Positions 9,379 to 18,249 of a DNA stretch of 64,000 nucleotides are shown piece after piece (positions within the stretch are counted from its first letter, which is position 1; the number at the start of each line of letters is the position of its first letter). The translations under genes were made by a program, and so were the position numbers. The stretch is from Neocallimastix lanati (nom. inval.) (Eukaryota; Neocallimastigomycota; Neocallimastigomycetes; Neocallimastigales; Neocallimastigaceae), in NCBI GenBank assembly GCA_016946835.1, contig JACVTC010000044.1, positions 60,001 through 124,000 on the forward strand. The letters are read 5' to 3'. A model generated the notes under the pieces. It had not been told where the DNA came from and did no database searches. It was given only the letters and a program-made list of their open reading frames with translations.

Positions 9379-9538
9379 TGTAGTTGCTTCTATCATTATT
9401 ATGATTTTTTTTCAACTATAAATAGATCTTTATTTCGTCAACAAATTAGTTCTTCAAAAAAATAATACAAACAAAAAAAACGAATAAACAAACAAACTAT
9501 ACTTTTATATATATAAAACTTTATTATTAAAAAACAAA
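9060..9538 (+). promoter_or_regulatory. Promoter of LRR-CBM18 copy 2
   Basis: AGAATATTCT occurs at 9061-9070, 9155-9164 and 9329-9338, with T-runs after the first and third. TATAAATAG is at 9417-9425. The proximal 200 bp is nearly identical to copy 1 (GTAGTTGCTTCTATCATTAT, then ATTTCGTCAACAA). Confidence 0.6.
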
Positions 9539-11949
9539 ATGAAATTCCTTAGAACTTTCGTATACTCTTTTCTTACTCTTGGTGCTTTAGCTTCTCAATG
9601 TGATGATGCTAAGAAATACGGTAAAAGCTTAGAATCCGGTAGCATTAGTTACAAATGTGATAGCGATGGAAAAGTCACTGAATTGTAATTATCTATAGAT
9701 AATATAAATTATTATTATATAAAATTATATTTATTATCAATTAAAATTTTTAATTATTTATAAATGTATATATTAAATTAATAAAAGTAAAATATATTAA
9801 TATTTAAATTTTATTTATATTTTTTAAAAAATAAAAAAATTCATTAGAAAATTAACTCATGTTGTAATCAATAAGGATGATGCTAAAATCATTTCTAAAT
9901 TCAATAAAGCTCAAAAAATGTAATTATTATTATTTTAGTATCATAAATTTATAAGAATATTTTTATTAATTTAATATATTTATTTATTTTTATTTATAAT
10001 TCTTTATTGTTCATTTTCTGAAAAAATTAAAGTGAATTTAATGGATGTGAATATGTTGACAGCTTAGATTCATCTTATTTCAAGGACTTCTCTAAATTAA
10101 CATATTTGTAATTATTATTTTTTTTTTTTTTTGAAAAATTGTTAAAATTATATTAACAAGTTTATTAATTTTTAAAATATAAAATTTTTAATAAGTAACT
10201 AATTATTTTTTATAATTAATCTTTATTAATATATAAAGATCTGTTAGAAATGAATTACCTGCTTTTAAGTACGCTAAGAACTTAAAGACTTTGTAAGTAA
10301 ATTTAAACCTTTTATGATATGAAGAAATCTTTAAAAAAGTTATTTTAATTATTTATATTAAATTCTTTTAAATATAAATAAATAAACATATATGAATAAA
10401 CTTTAATTTATAAATAAATAATATTAATCTTATTAATATTAAAATTTTTTTTATATAATTAAATATAATAATTATTTATAACTTAAAAGAGAAATAAATG
10501 GAAATACTTCCGTTGACAAAGATGATATCAAGATTATTTCTAAATTCACTGAACTTGAAAAATTGTAATTGATAATTTTATAAATAATACATTTATTTAT
10601 TGTAATATATTTATCTTATATATTTTTATTTAAATATTTAAATGAATAAAATAGAAAAATTGATGTTCGTGAAGTTAGTGCTAAAGATTTATCTTACTTA
10701 AAGAGTCTTAAGCATCTCAAGGAATTGTAATAATAAAAAAAATTTTTTATATTTTATAATATCATAATTTTAGTTTTTGAGTAGCACGTATATATCGGTA
10801 TATTAATAATTTAAAAATTTTATTTCCATAATATTTTAGAAAACTTGTTGATGACAGAAGTGAAGATAATTTATGTGACTATGTACCAAATGAAATTAAA
10901 TCTATGTAAGTTATTATTTATGTTAATCTAAATTAAGTTAATCTAAATTATTTAAGTATTAAATATTTTATTAATATTTTTATTATTTGTATTTATTATT
11001 TATTTATTTAAAATATAATAGTTGTTATCCAAAGGCTTCTACTACTAAGAAGACTTCCACTAAGAAGACTACCACTAAGACCAAAACCACTAAGAAAACT
11101 ACTACTAAGACCAAAACTACAAAAACTACTAAATCCAAGACCACCGCTACTTCAGTCACTATTAATAATAATGATGAATTAGTATCTATTAAGGGATCTA
11201 CTAAAGTTAAGAAAATTGAATTACATAGAATTTCCTTAAAGCAAAGTGGAGTTGATGCTTTAGCCACTTTAACTGGTCTTGAAACTGTTGAATTTGTTGA
11301 TTGTGACTACGATTCCTCTGATTTAAATGAATCTTCCTTAAAGAATCTTAAGAATTTAAGAAAATTAATCGCTAATAGTAGACAAGACGTTAGACTTTTC
11401 AAGAATAATGATTCCTTAAAGTCTTTAACTGTCTATGGAAATACCTCCTTAGAAAATGATGATATTAAGATTATTGCCGGATTTACTAAACTTGAAAAGT
11501 TAGAAATTGATGTTCGTGCTATTTATGCTACTGATTTTTCTTCTTTAAAGAGTCTTACTCACCTTAAGGAATTAAAAATTGAAGATTCATTAAGTGATGT
11601 TAACTTCTGCCAAAAGGTTCCAAGTGAACTTAGATCTCACTGCAAGACTTCTTATACTACCAAGAAGTCTTCTACTAAGACTACTAAAACTAGTACTAAG
11701 AAGACCACTAAGACCACTAAAACTACCAAGAAGACTACTACTAAGACTACTAAGATTACTAAGACCAAGACTACCAAGACTACTAAGAAGAATAATAGTT
11801 TACCAACTAATTCTACTGATAAATGTGGAAAGGGAGTTGCCGTCTGTAAGGAAGGATACTGCTGCAGTAAATATGGTTACTGTGGAAAGTCTGATGACTA
11901 CTGTAAGAGTAGCCGTGGTTGCCAATCTGAATTTGGTCATTGCAAGTAA
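9539..11949 (+). CDS. LRR-CBM18 copy 2, with expanded middle linker
   Basis: Predicted exons are 9539-9684, 9848-9919, 10033-10107, 10239-10292, 10490-10564, 10655-10726, 10840-10905 and 11022-11949, joining to 495 aa. Exon lengths 1-7 equal those of the other four copies. The domain order is the same: signal peptide, LRR block 1, linker, LRR block 2, Lys/Thr linker, CBM18 (final 41 aa, ending ..FGHCK). The odd feature is the linker between the two LRR blocks, which has gained a Lys/Thr-rich stretch (KKTSTKKTTTKTKTTKK..) like the linker before the CBM18. This makes the protein about 30 residues longer than its paralogs. It is probably secreted and chitin-bound like the others. Confidence 0.85.
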
Positions 11950-12530
11950 ATTTAAAAAAATATACAAAAATTGAATCAAATGAGATAAGGTTATACTAGA
12001 TGAAGTTTTTTTTTTTGAACAAAATGATAAGAAATTAAAAATCATAATATAATACATAAATATTAGAAAATTTTATATAAATATATGTATTATATATTTA
12101 TATATATATTGTAAGAATTATAAATATTAAAAAAATTACAAAAACAGTTATATATATTAAATTTTTATTAATAAGTAAATAAGTACAATTATAATAATCT
12201 AATATATAATTGTCATATATATGTTAAATCTATAAATATTTAAAATTATTATATTAATTATTAATGAAGACTAATATAATATATTATTTTTGTATTATAA
12301 TAGTTAAACAAATATTTTGATTAAATATATGTATGTCTATAAAATTTAATAAAAAATAAAATAAAAATTAAAATTGAAATATTGCAAAGATTATAAAATT
12401 TATTTATGAAATTTTTGTTTTATATTATAGTTATTAGTGTAGAAAATTTTATAATTGATATTATAATTATTTTTATGTCTATTAAATTAGATTTTTGAAT
12501 TTTAATTATTAAAATTTATTTATTTTATTA
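11950..12530. other. 3' flank of LRR-CBM18 copy 2
   Basis: This is gene-free and clearly homologous to 4236-4900 and the other 3' flanks (TATATTTATATATATATTGTAAGAA near 12090, then ATTAAATATATG..). Nothing else is visible. Confidence 0.6.
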
Positions 12531-12534
12531 GAGT

Positions 12535-12743
12535 AATTTTTAAGATTCTTAGTGAAAAATTGGGAAATGAAGAACTTACAATAGATTGTATAATTGAAAA
12601 GTTCATTAACACTACCAATTCCATTGCGAAGGATTTATCGATTACATTTTCAATAGAAATCAGAAAAACGATATTTATAATGACCCTCAATATTTATTAT
12701 TTTCAAAAGGTATAACATATTAAATAAAAAAAAATTAAGCGTT
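12535..12743 (+). pseudogene. LINE F, left part: older LINE remnant
   Basis: KILSEKLGNEELTIDCIIEK.. is readable from about 12542. The frame appears to shift near 12640, after which DPQYLLFSKGITY can be read in another frame. Its right continuation lies at 15029-15572, on the far side of the younger LINE insertion. It looks like the endonuclease-RT linker of a LINE. No close relative elsewhere in the window confirms this, so the assignment is moderate. Confidence 0.5.
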
Positions 12744-12758
12744 ATTTTTCTTCAAATA

Positions 12759-14967
12759 TAACAGATAGAATATCTACTTACGCACTCTCACACAATTTCA
12801 TTAGACCTGAACAATTTGGATTTCGCAACCGCGAAGAATGCATTAGTTTATTCATTTCCGTTAGAGAAATTTGTCAAAGAAGAAAATTCCAAGGAAAATT
12901 CACATATTTAGCTTTTTTAGATCTTAAAAAAGCTTATGATTCAGTTCCTATTTTTAACATTCTTACTAAATTATATCACTATGGAGTACGCGGTAAATGT
13001 TTTGATTTTCTTTGTAATTTATATACTTCATCTAAAGCACGTGCTCGATTTGCTTCAATGTTATCAAATGAATTTCCTATTAAAAGAGGTGTTCGTCAAG
13101 GTTGTCCTTTATCTCCAATCTTATTCAATTTATTCATCAATGATATACTAAATGACTGTGAAAAGTATGGTGTTAATGTTGGAAGAAAAAAGTGCTGTGG
13201 TGGACTCTTTGCTGATGATGTTGTTCTCATTGCTCCAAGTGCAAAAAATTTAGAAAAATTATTAAAAAAGGTACATAAATGGGCTAATTTAAATGAAATG
13301 ACTTTTGGTATTGAAAAGTGTGCAACTATGGTTATAAAACCAATGAACTTCCAACCTCCTCCAAACTATAGTGATCCAACCTTCTATTTAGGAAAGAATG
13401 ATATTCCTAAAGTTTCTAGTTATGTCTATCTTGGTATTCCTTTTTCAGATGATCTCCTACTAGAACACATTATATCTCACATGCATTTTAAAGTTAGAAA
13501 ATCCCTTCTTTCATTTACACGTTTCTTTTCAAATAAACTTATTCCTATTGTATACAAGAAAAAAGTTCTTCAATCCTTTGTTATTAGTAAAGTAATTTAT
13601 TATTCTCCTTTACTTGGTTCAAACAAATCTAGAACGGCTAGAATTCAAACATTAATTAATACTGGTCTATTTTGGTGTATCGGTTCCTTCTCTAAAAATG
13701 GTAAAACAAATACAGAAAACAATGACTATATTAGACATAATTCAACAATGAGTACTTATGCTTTATCTCGAGATCTAAGCATCCCTCCTATTGCTGGTAT
13801 CTGCGCAGCCTTACAGATTAAATCATTTGCAAAATGGAGTAAATCAAACTGTATCATAAAGGATCTTATTAAATCTATTCCCAAAATGCCTTATTATTCC
13901 TGGACTAAAGAATCTAGAACACTATATAAAAAAATCAAAAAATATAAATGTGTAAAATATGACGAGATTATAGAACGTTACTGGAAATCAGTTTCCAGAT
14001 TTCAAGGTATTAAAGGTCAAAACTACGATAGTAACAAGTTCTCAAACAATAAAGCTATAATAATGCTTAGCTTAAAATATCCCCAATTCAACTTAGGATT
14101 TTCGTGGATTATACGTTTACGCTGTGGTTATAAATACAATACTACTATTGCTATTAGAATGGGTAGAGTTTCAGAAGATTGTCCAAAGTCCTGCCCATGT
14201 TGTGGTGAAGGTAATCAATCTTTTGAACATTGGATTTTTAAATGCGATGCTCTTGCATCTTTTAGATGGAATTCTTTAAATTTCATCGATGATCTCTATG
14301 TTTTATTCCTTAGGAAGATTAGAGCGTTTAATCCTCTTTCTTCCTATGACTCTATTTCTGATTTTGAAGATTATATCAATCATTATATATACTTGTTCCT
14401 TCTTGGTGGGACTTTAGTTTTAAATGAACTACATTTCGATAGTGGGGAACAGAGACATTTAAATGAACTACTTTTCAAAGGTTCATCTGAGTCACCTGTT
14501 CCAAAAATTGTGGGCTTGGCGGAATTCTTAACAAATGCAATACCTATCATAAGTAGTTCGTTTGAGCTATTATTTGATAGGTATTGCAAAATATCAAACT
14601 TAACCAAGAGCGTCGACGTCGTACTGATAAGGCATAATGAAAATACAGGATTATCATCTATTACTACGAAGGGTGATTCTCGCCCTAGTAGCTCAATAAA
14701 TGATGAATCCGGGGAGAGTTTAGTGGACACCACACTATCTATTTTAAGGATGTTACTTCTAAATTTTATTTCTTTTTTATTTGATAGGAAGGGTAAAATT
14801 CCCGCATAGTACAACTTGCCGAAATACATAGTATTTTCGAGCTTTTTTATTTTTTATTTTTTATTTTTAATTTTTTATTTTTAATTTCTAATGTACTTTT
14901 CACCTATATGTATTTTTTAAAATAAAATTTAATAAAGTTTTTGGAAGTGTATTCTCTTCCCTGTCTA

Positions 14968-15013
<46 letters not shown>
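12759..15013 (+). mobile_element. Family-1 LINE, longest copy (2255 bp, 5'-truncated), nested in LINE F
   Basis: A perfect 15-bp target-site duplication ATTTTTCTTCAAATA flanks it (12744-12758 and 15014-15028). The 3' end is GGAAGTGTATTCTCTTCC-CTGTCT followed by about 44 A. It carries most of the reverse transcriptase and the C-terminal region. It is the reference copy for fragments B, C and D, which share its 3' UTR. Confidence 0.9.
12761..14809 (+). CDS. Non-LTR retrotransposon reverse transcriptase (ORF2, N-terminally truncated, 682 aa)
   Basis: The frame is open from the insertion edge to TAG. RT motifs appear in order: IRPEQFGFRNREE (about 12803), AFLDLKKAYDSVP (12914), GVRQGCPLSPILFNLFINDI (13087-13146) and the catalytic FADDVVLIA (13208). 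A thumb-like region follows, then a C-x3-CPCC-x8-H-x4-C zinc knuckle (CPKSCPCC..FEHWIFKC, 14180-14250) near the C-terminus. The N-terminal endonuclease and the first RT segments are missing through 5' truncation. The coding frame itself has no internal stop, so the insertion is young. The first in-frame ATG is far inside the RT. I cannot assign the clade. Confidence 0.88.
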   Translation, partial: TDRISTYALSHNFIRPEQFGFRNREECISLFISVREICQRRKFQGKFTYLAFLDLKKAYDSVPIFNILTKLYHYGVRGKCFDFLCNLYTSSKARARFASMLSNEFPIKRGVRQGCPLSPILFNLFINDILNDCEKYGVNVGRKKCCGGLFADDVVLIAPSAKNLEKLLKKVHKWANLNEMTFGIEKCATMVIKPMNFQPPPNYSDPTFYLGKNDIPKVSSYVYLGIPFSDDLLLEHIISHMHFKVRKSLLSFTRFFSNKLIPIVYKKKVLQSFVISKVIYYSPLLGSNKSRTARIQTLINTGLFWCIGSFSKNGKTNTENNDYIRHNSTMSTYALSRDLSIPPIAGICAALQIKSFAKWSKSNCIIKDLIKSIPKMPYYSWTKESRTLYKKIKKYKCVKYDEIIERYWKSVSRFQGIKGQNYDSNKFSNNKAIIMLSLKYPQFNLGFSWIIRLRCGYKYNTTIAIRMGRVSEDCPKSCPCCGEGNQSFEHWIFKCDALASFRWNSLNFIDDLYVLFLRKIRAFNPLSSYDSISDFEDYINHYIYLFLLGGTLVLNELHFDSGEQRHLNELLFKGSSESPVPKIVGLAEFLTNAIPIISSSFELLFDRYCKISNLTKSVDVVLIRHNENTGLSSITTKGDSRPSSSINDESGESLVDTTLSILRMLLLNFISFLFDRKGKIPA

Positions 15014-15018
<5 letters not shown>

Positions 15019-15028
15019 TCTTCAAATA

Positions 15029-15572
15029 ATTCCAATGAATTTACTAAAATAGTTGACTCGGATAACGGACTATGTTAATCAATTCATAAAAAATGTAAAG
15101 GAATTTAGGAAAAAAGAATATTTATATTGGATTAAAACTGGATGTTCGTTAGCTCTTAAAAATGATAGTATGAAAGCATAGAAATGGGTAAAAAAGAAAA
15201 CAAAAATAAATAATCAATCTTTCATAGTCTCTCATCCTATTAAAAACAATAACTATGAACTAGTTTCTTCTACAGATGAAAGATTAAAACCATGGAATTC
15301 TCATTATAAATTCTTAGGGTCGAAATCTTCAGGTCACAGTCTTTTTAAAGATTTTTGGAAGTGTAAGATTCTAATGCGCTATGAAATTTGAGAAGTCCAA
15401 GGCAACAAGAATGAGAAATTAATCAACGTATTAGCGATGAAGAAATATGTGAGCAAATCTCTTCTATGCCTAATCTTAAAGCTTGTAGTCTTTATGATAT
15501 TCTAATGGAATTCTTCAAAGCTTTGATTCCTTGTAAAGATGATTCAAAAGAATCAAGTAAAAAAAAAGGATA
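15029..15572 (+). pseudogene. LINE F, right part: degenerate endonuclease-RT linker
   Basis: Readable segments are YWIKTGCSLALKNDSMKA*KW.., then ELVSSTDERLKPWNSHYKFL (about 15260) and, in another frame, ISDEEICEQISSMPNLKACS..EFFKAL (15430-15520). The last is the familiar E-I..AI..K..P..D..P.EFFK stretch that precedes the RT in LINE proteins. Stops and frameshifts show it is dead. It continues the 12535-12743 remnant interrupted by the family-1 LINE. Confidence 0.62.
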
Positions 15573-16110
15573 ATTAAATATATAAATTAAATTATAAATA
15601 AATCAATTTCTTAAATTTTAATTATTATCAAATACTTTATAAAAAAATTTAAAAAAAAATCATTTAAATCAATCATTAAAATATTTTTAAAAAAATAAAA
15701 AAAAAAATAAATATTGGATTTAATATTTTGATATAACTATTGTTTCATTTTATATCAATATTAAAAATTATTATTATCATTAATTTTTTTTATTCATTTT
15801 TTTTTATATTTTTAAAATTTAAATTATTTTTATATTTATATTCTTATTATATAAATATAAATTAATAAATATATAATATATATTTATTAATTTATTTAAA
15901 ATGTATTTATTCATTTAATATAATATATTTATTTATTTAAGAATTTATTTTATTCATTTCTTATTCATTATTAATATACATTAATTAGGTATTCTTAAAT
16001 TTATTTTTTATTTTTTAATTTTATTTAATTTTTATTATTCTTTTTTTAATTAATTTTATTTTTTATTTTATTTTTATTTAATTTTTATTTTGTTTTATAA
16101 AATTTTTTTG
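15573..16110. other. AT-rich gene-free stretch
   Basis: Low-complexity ATTTATT/ATTTTT DNA. I see no ORF, repeat or motif to assign. Confidence 0.5.
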
Positions 16111-16112
16111 AA

Positions 16113-16292
16113 TATAAATAGATATCTTTTTTTTCAATTTTTTATTTTCCTATAAATAAAAAAAAATAGTAATTGTCTAATAAAAATAATATTAAAAAAA
16201 AAATTATTAGAACCTTAGTATATTCTTTTCTTACAGTAGTATTTTAGTGTGATGATGATTAGGAATACAATAAGATTCTTGAATCTGAATAG
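16113..16292 (+). pseudogene. Relic of a sixth LRR-CBM18 gene: TATA box and exon 1 only
   Basis: TATAAATAGA at 16113-16122 is followed at the expected distance by decayed exon 1 (16206-16292). It reads RTLVYSFLTVVF*CDDD*EY, against RTFVYSFLTLGALASQCDDAKKYG in the live copies. The start codon is lost and three stops are present. After ..LESE* the sequence jumps directly into the 5' flank of copy 3 (AGTTATTTTTATTTGAAAAT, like 1129), so the rest of the gene was deleted. Confidence 0.75.
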
Positions 16293-17270
16293 TTATTTTT
16301 ATTTGAAAATAAATAATTTAATACTTTAATAAATATAATATTTTAATCCCAACAATTACTTCCTCGAATAAGATTAATTTATTATAGATAAAAAATTAAC
16401 ATTGTTTTATAATTAATTGAGGCTTGTATTATTTTCTTGTTAATTTATATTTAATTTATATTTATTATGATTTAATATAATATAATTTAATTTAAATTAA
16501 TTTAATATTTATCAAACTTAAAAAATTAACAAAATATAAATTTTATTTATTTATTTATTTATCTATTGATATAAAATGAAATATTCAAACCTTAATTAAT
16601 ATAAAATAGTTTTATTATTCGAACATAAATTAATGTCATAAATCAAATTTAAATCTAATGATTTTATAATATTTTTAAAAATGTGGCTTGTTTTCTATAT
16701 ATAAATTATACTTTTAATTAATAATAAATTTTATTAACATAAATCAACGTTATAATTATATACTTATTATTTTATATTTATAATTTATATTTATATAGTT
16801 ATTAAATATTTCCTAGATAATAATTATTAATATTTATAATACTTAAACATAAAAATTCATTTAATATTTTATTTTAATCATAAGAACAACTAATTAAATA
16901 GTTAATTATAACTAAATAATACAAAGATAAAACATTTCTCTAAATTAAGAGAAGGGTAAGAATGTGCGTAAGAAAGTTGTTAGATAGTTTTAAATGTGTA
17001 GTAAAGTATAATTATTTCACTTGAATAAATATTTGTATTATGTAATAATAAAATTAAATAAATAAATAATACTTTAACAAATTTAATAAATAAATCCCTA
17101 ATAATAGTACCTCGAATTTGAGTTATATATCATTATTTAACATGAAATATTTAATTTTATTTATTTTAACATTAAATTAAATATTTAATATTAAATATTC
17201 ATAATAAAGATTTATATAGATTAATTTATTTATTATCAATGCTCGTGAAACAATATATAGTTTATGTTAT
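16293..17270. other. 5' flank of LRR-CBM18 copy 3
   Basis: This is gene-free. It is co-linear with 780-1460: ACTTCCTCGAA near 16361, GAGGCTTGT near 16422, ATAAAATGAAATATTCAAAC near 16572, GTGGCTTGTT near 16684, and an ACATTTCTCT..AGAGAAG hairpin near 16932. Parts of the block occur twice here (a second CTCGAA near 17111), which suggests a partial internal duplication. Confidence 0.55.
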
Positions 17271-17477
17271 AGAATATTCTTTTTTATTTTCCTTTTTTGA
17301 TATTTTTAACTATCATCAATAATAGATCAATAATATTTAATTAATTTTTATTTAATGTAGAATATTCTTTTTATTATTATTATTTTTTTTTATATTTCAA
17401 TTTTTTTTATAGTTTTAATATTAATAATTGCCGCAATAAAAAAAAAAAAAACTTTTTAATATTTAATGAGATTTAGA

Positions 17478-17549
17478 GCCATGTTGGTCCAGTCGGTTAG
17501 GACGATACAGGTCACTGTAGAGGGCGGGGTTCGAATCCTCGGCATGGCA
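17478..17549 (+). promoter_or_regulatory. tRNA-like Pol III promoter head of the SINE (A and B boxes)
   Basis: The 7-bp acceptor stem GCCATGT/GCATGGC (with a final T-G pair), D-arm GTCC/GGAC and T-arm CGGGG-TTCGAAT-CCTCG all fold. Box A TGGTCCAGTCG (17485-17495) and box B GGTTCGAATCC (17528-17538) match the Pol III consensus. The anticodon region (TACAG-GTCA-CTGTA) folds with a 4-nt loop and is short, so it is not a working tRNA. The parental isotype cannot be fixed. Confidence 0.8.
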
Positions 17550-17882
17550 CCAAATAATCGGATGAGGTTTCTATCCTGGGATATCATGAGACCACACGTG
17601 ATGTCCATAAGGCTTTCCCTCAGATGATTATTTCACCCAACCCTGATACTACGCTTTGAATTGAAGCATAGACCTTGATGATTGTAAAATTTCCAATCGC
17701 CAATGATTACACCCACTAGGGAGGAGTTAATGGTTCCGTTCTGATGCTCGTGGTCATTAGAGATATATGTAGGAACGTTAGGAATGCATCTCCGGGCAGT
17801 GTGTAACGACGATTGAGAGCGGCGAAGCTGATACAGTATGCCAATAACTCATCACCTTACAGTTAATTAATAACTGTATGGC

Positions 17883-17906
17883 CATATGGGAGATGGGTAC
17901 CCATAT
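17883..17906 (+). other. 3'-terminal hairpin of the SINE
   Basis: CATATGGG and CCCATATG form an 8-bp stem around a 9-nt loop, just before the T-tail. The truncated copy at about 53040 has CATAATGG and CCTTATG in the same place; one base pair differs on both sides (T-A to A-T), which supports conservation of the stem. Confidence 0.55.
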
Positions 17907-17918
17907 GTGCAAGTCTAT

Positions 17919-17953
<35 letters not shown>

Positions 17954-18060
17954 GAGATTTAGATAAAGTAATTAATTATCAATGATCAATGTTTGTTAAA
18001 ATTGTAGTTATTAGAATATTCTTTTTTTTTTTTTTTTTTTTTTTATTTTGCCTTTATTGC

Positions 18061-18109
<49 letters not shown>

Positions 18110-18249
18110 TTAAACTATAAAGAGATATTTATTTCGTCAATATTTTATTTACATCAAAAAAATAAATAATAAAAATAAACAAACAAACAAATAAAAAAAA
18201 TACACAAATAATATTTTTTATAGAAAATTAAATTAATAAAAAAAAAAAA

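Larger units (their letters stand above)
17478..17950 (+). mobile_element. tRNA-derived SINE, full length with 16-bp target-site duplication
   Basis: This G+C-richer island stands out from its surroundings. It has a tRNA-like 5' head (17478-17549), an unrelated body of about 370 bp, a 3' hairpin and a tail of 31 T (17920-17950). It is flanked by TTTAATGAGATTTAGA at 17462-17477 and 17948-17963. The empty site is visible in the promoters of copies 1 (AATAAGATTTAGAT near 1701) and 2. A second, 5'-truncated and diverged copy lies at 52751-53105. There is no coding capacity, and mobilisation presumably depends on a LINE. A T-tail rather than an A-tail is less common among SINEs. Confidence 0.88.
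17271..18249 (+). promoter_or_regulatory. Promoter of LRR-CBM18 copy 3, split by a SINE
   Basis: AGAATATTCT occurs at 17271-17280, 17359-17368 and 18013-18022. TATAAAGAG (variant of TATAAATAG) is at 18116-18124. A 473-bp SINE (17478-17950) sits between the second and third palindromes, moving the two distal ones away from the gene. An (ATT)n run of about 16 units precedes the TATA box. Confidence 0.6.

Noticed and set aside
17478-17549. A functional tRNA gene
   Set aside because: The acceptor, D and T arms fold, but the anticodon arm is too short (4-nt loop when the stem pairs) and the segment continues into a long body with a T-tail and target duplications, so it is a SINE head.
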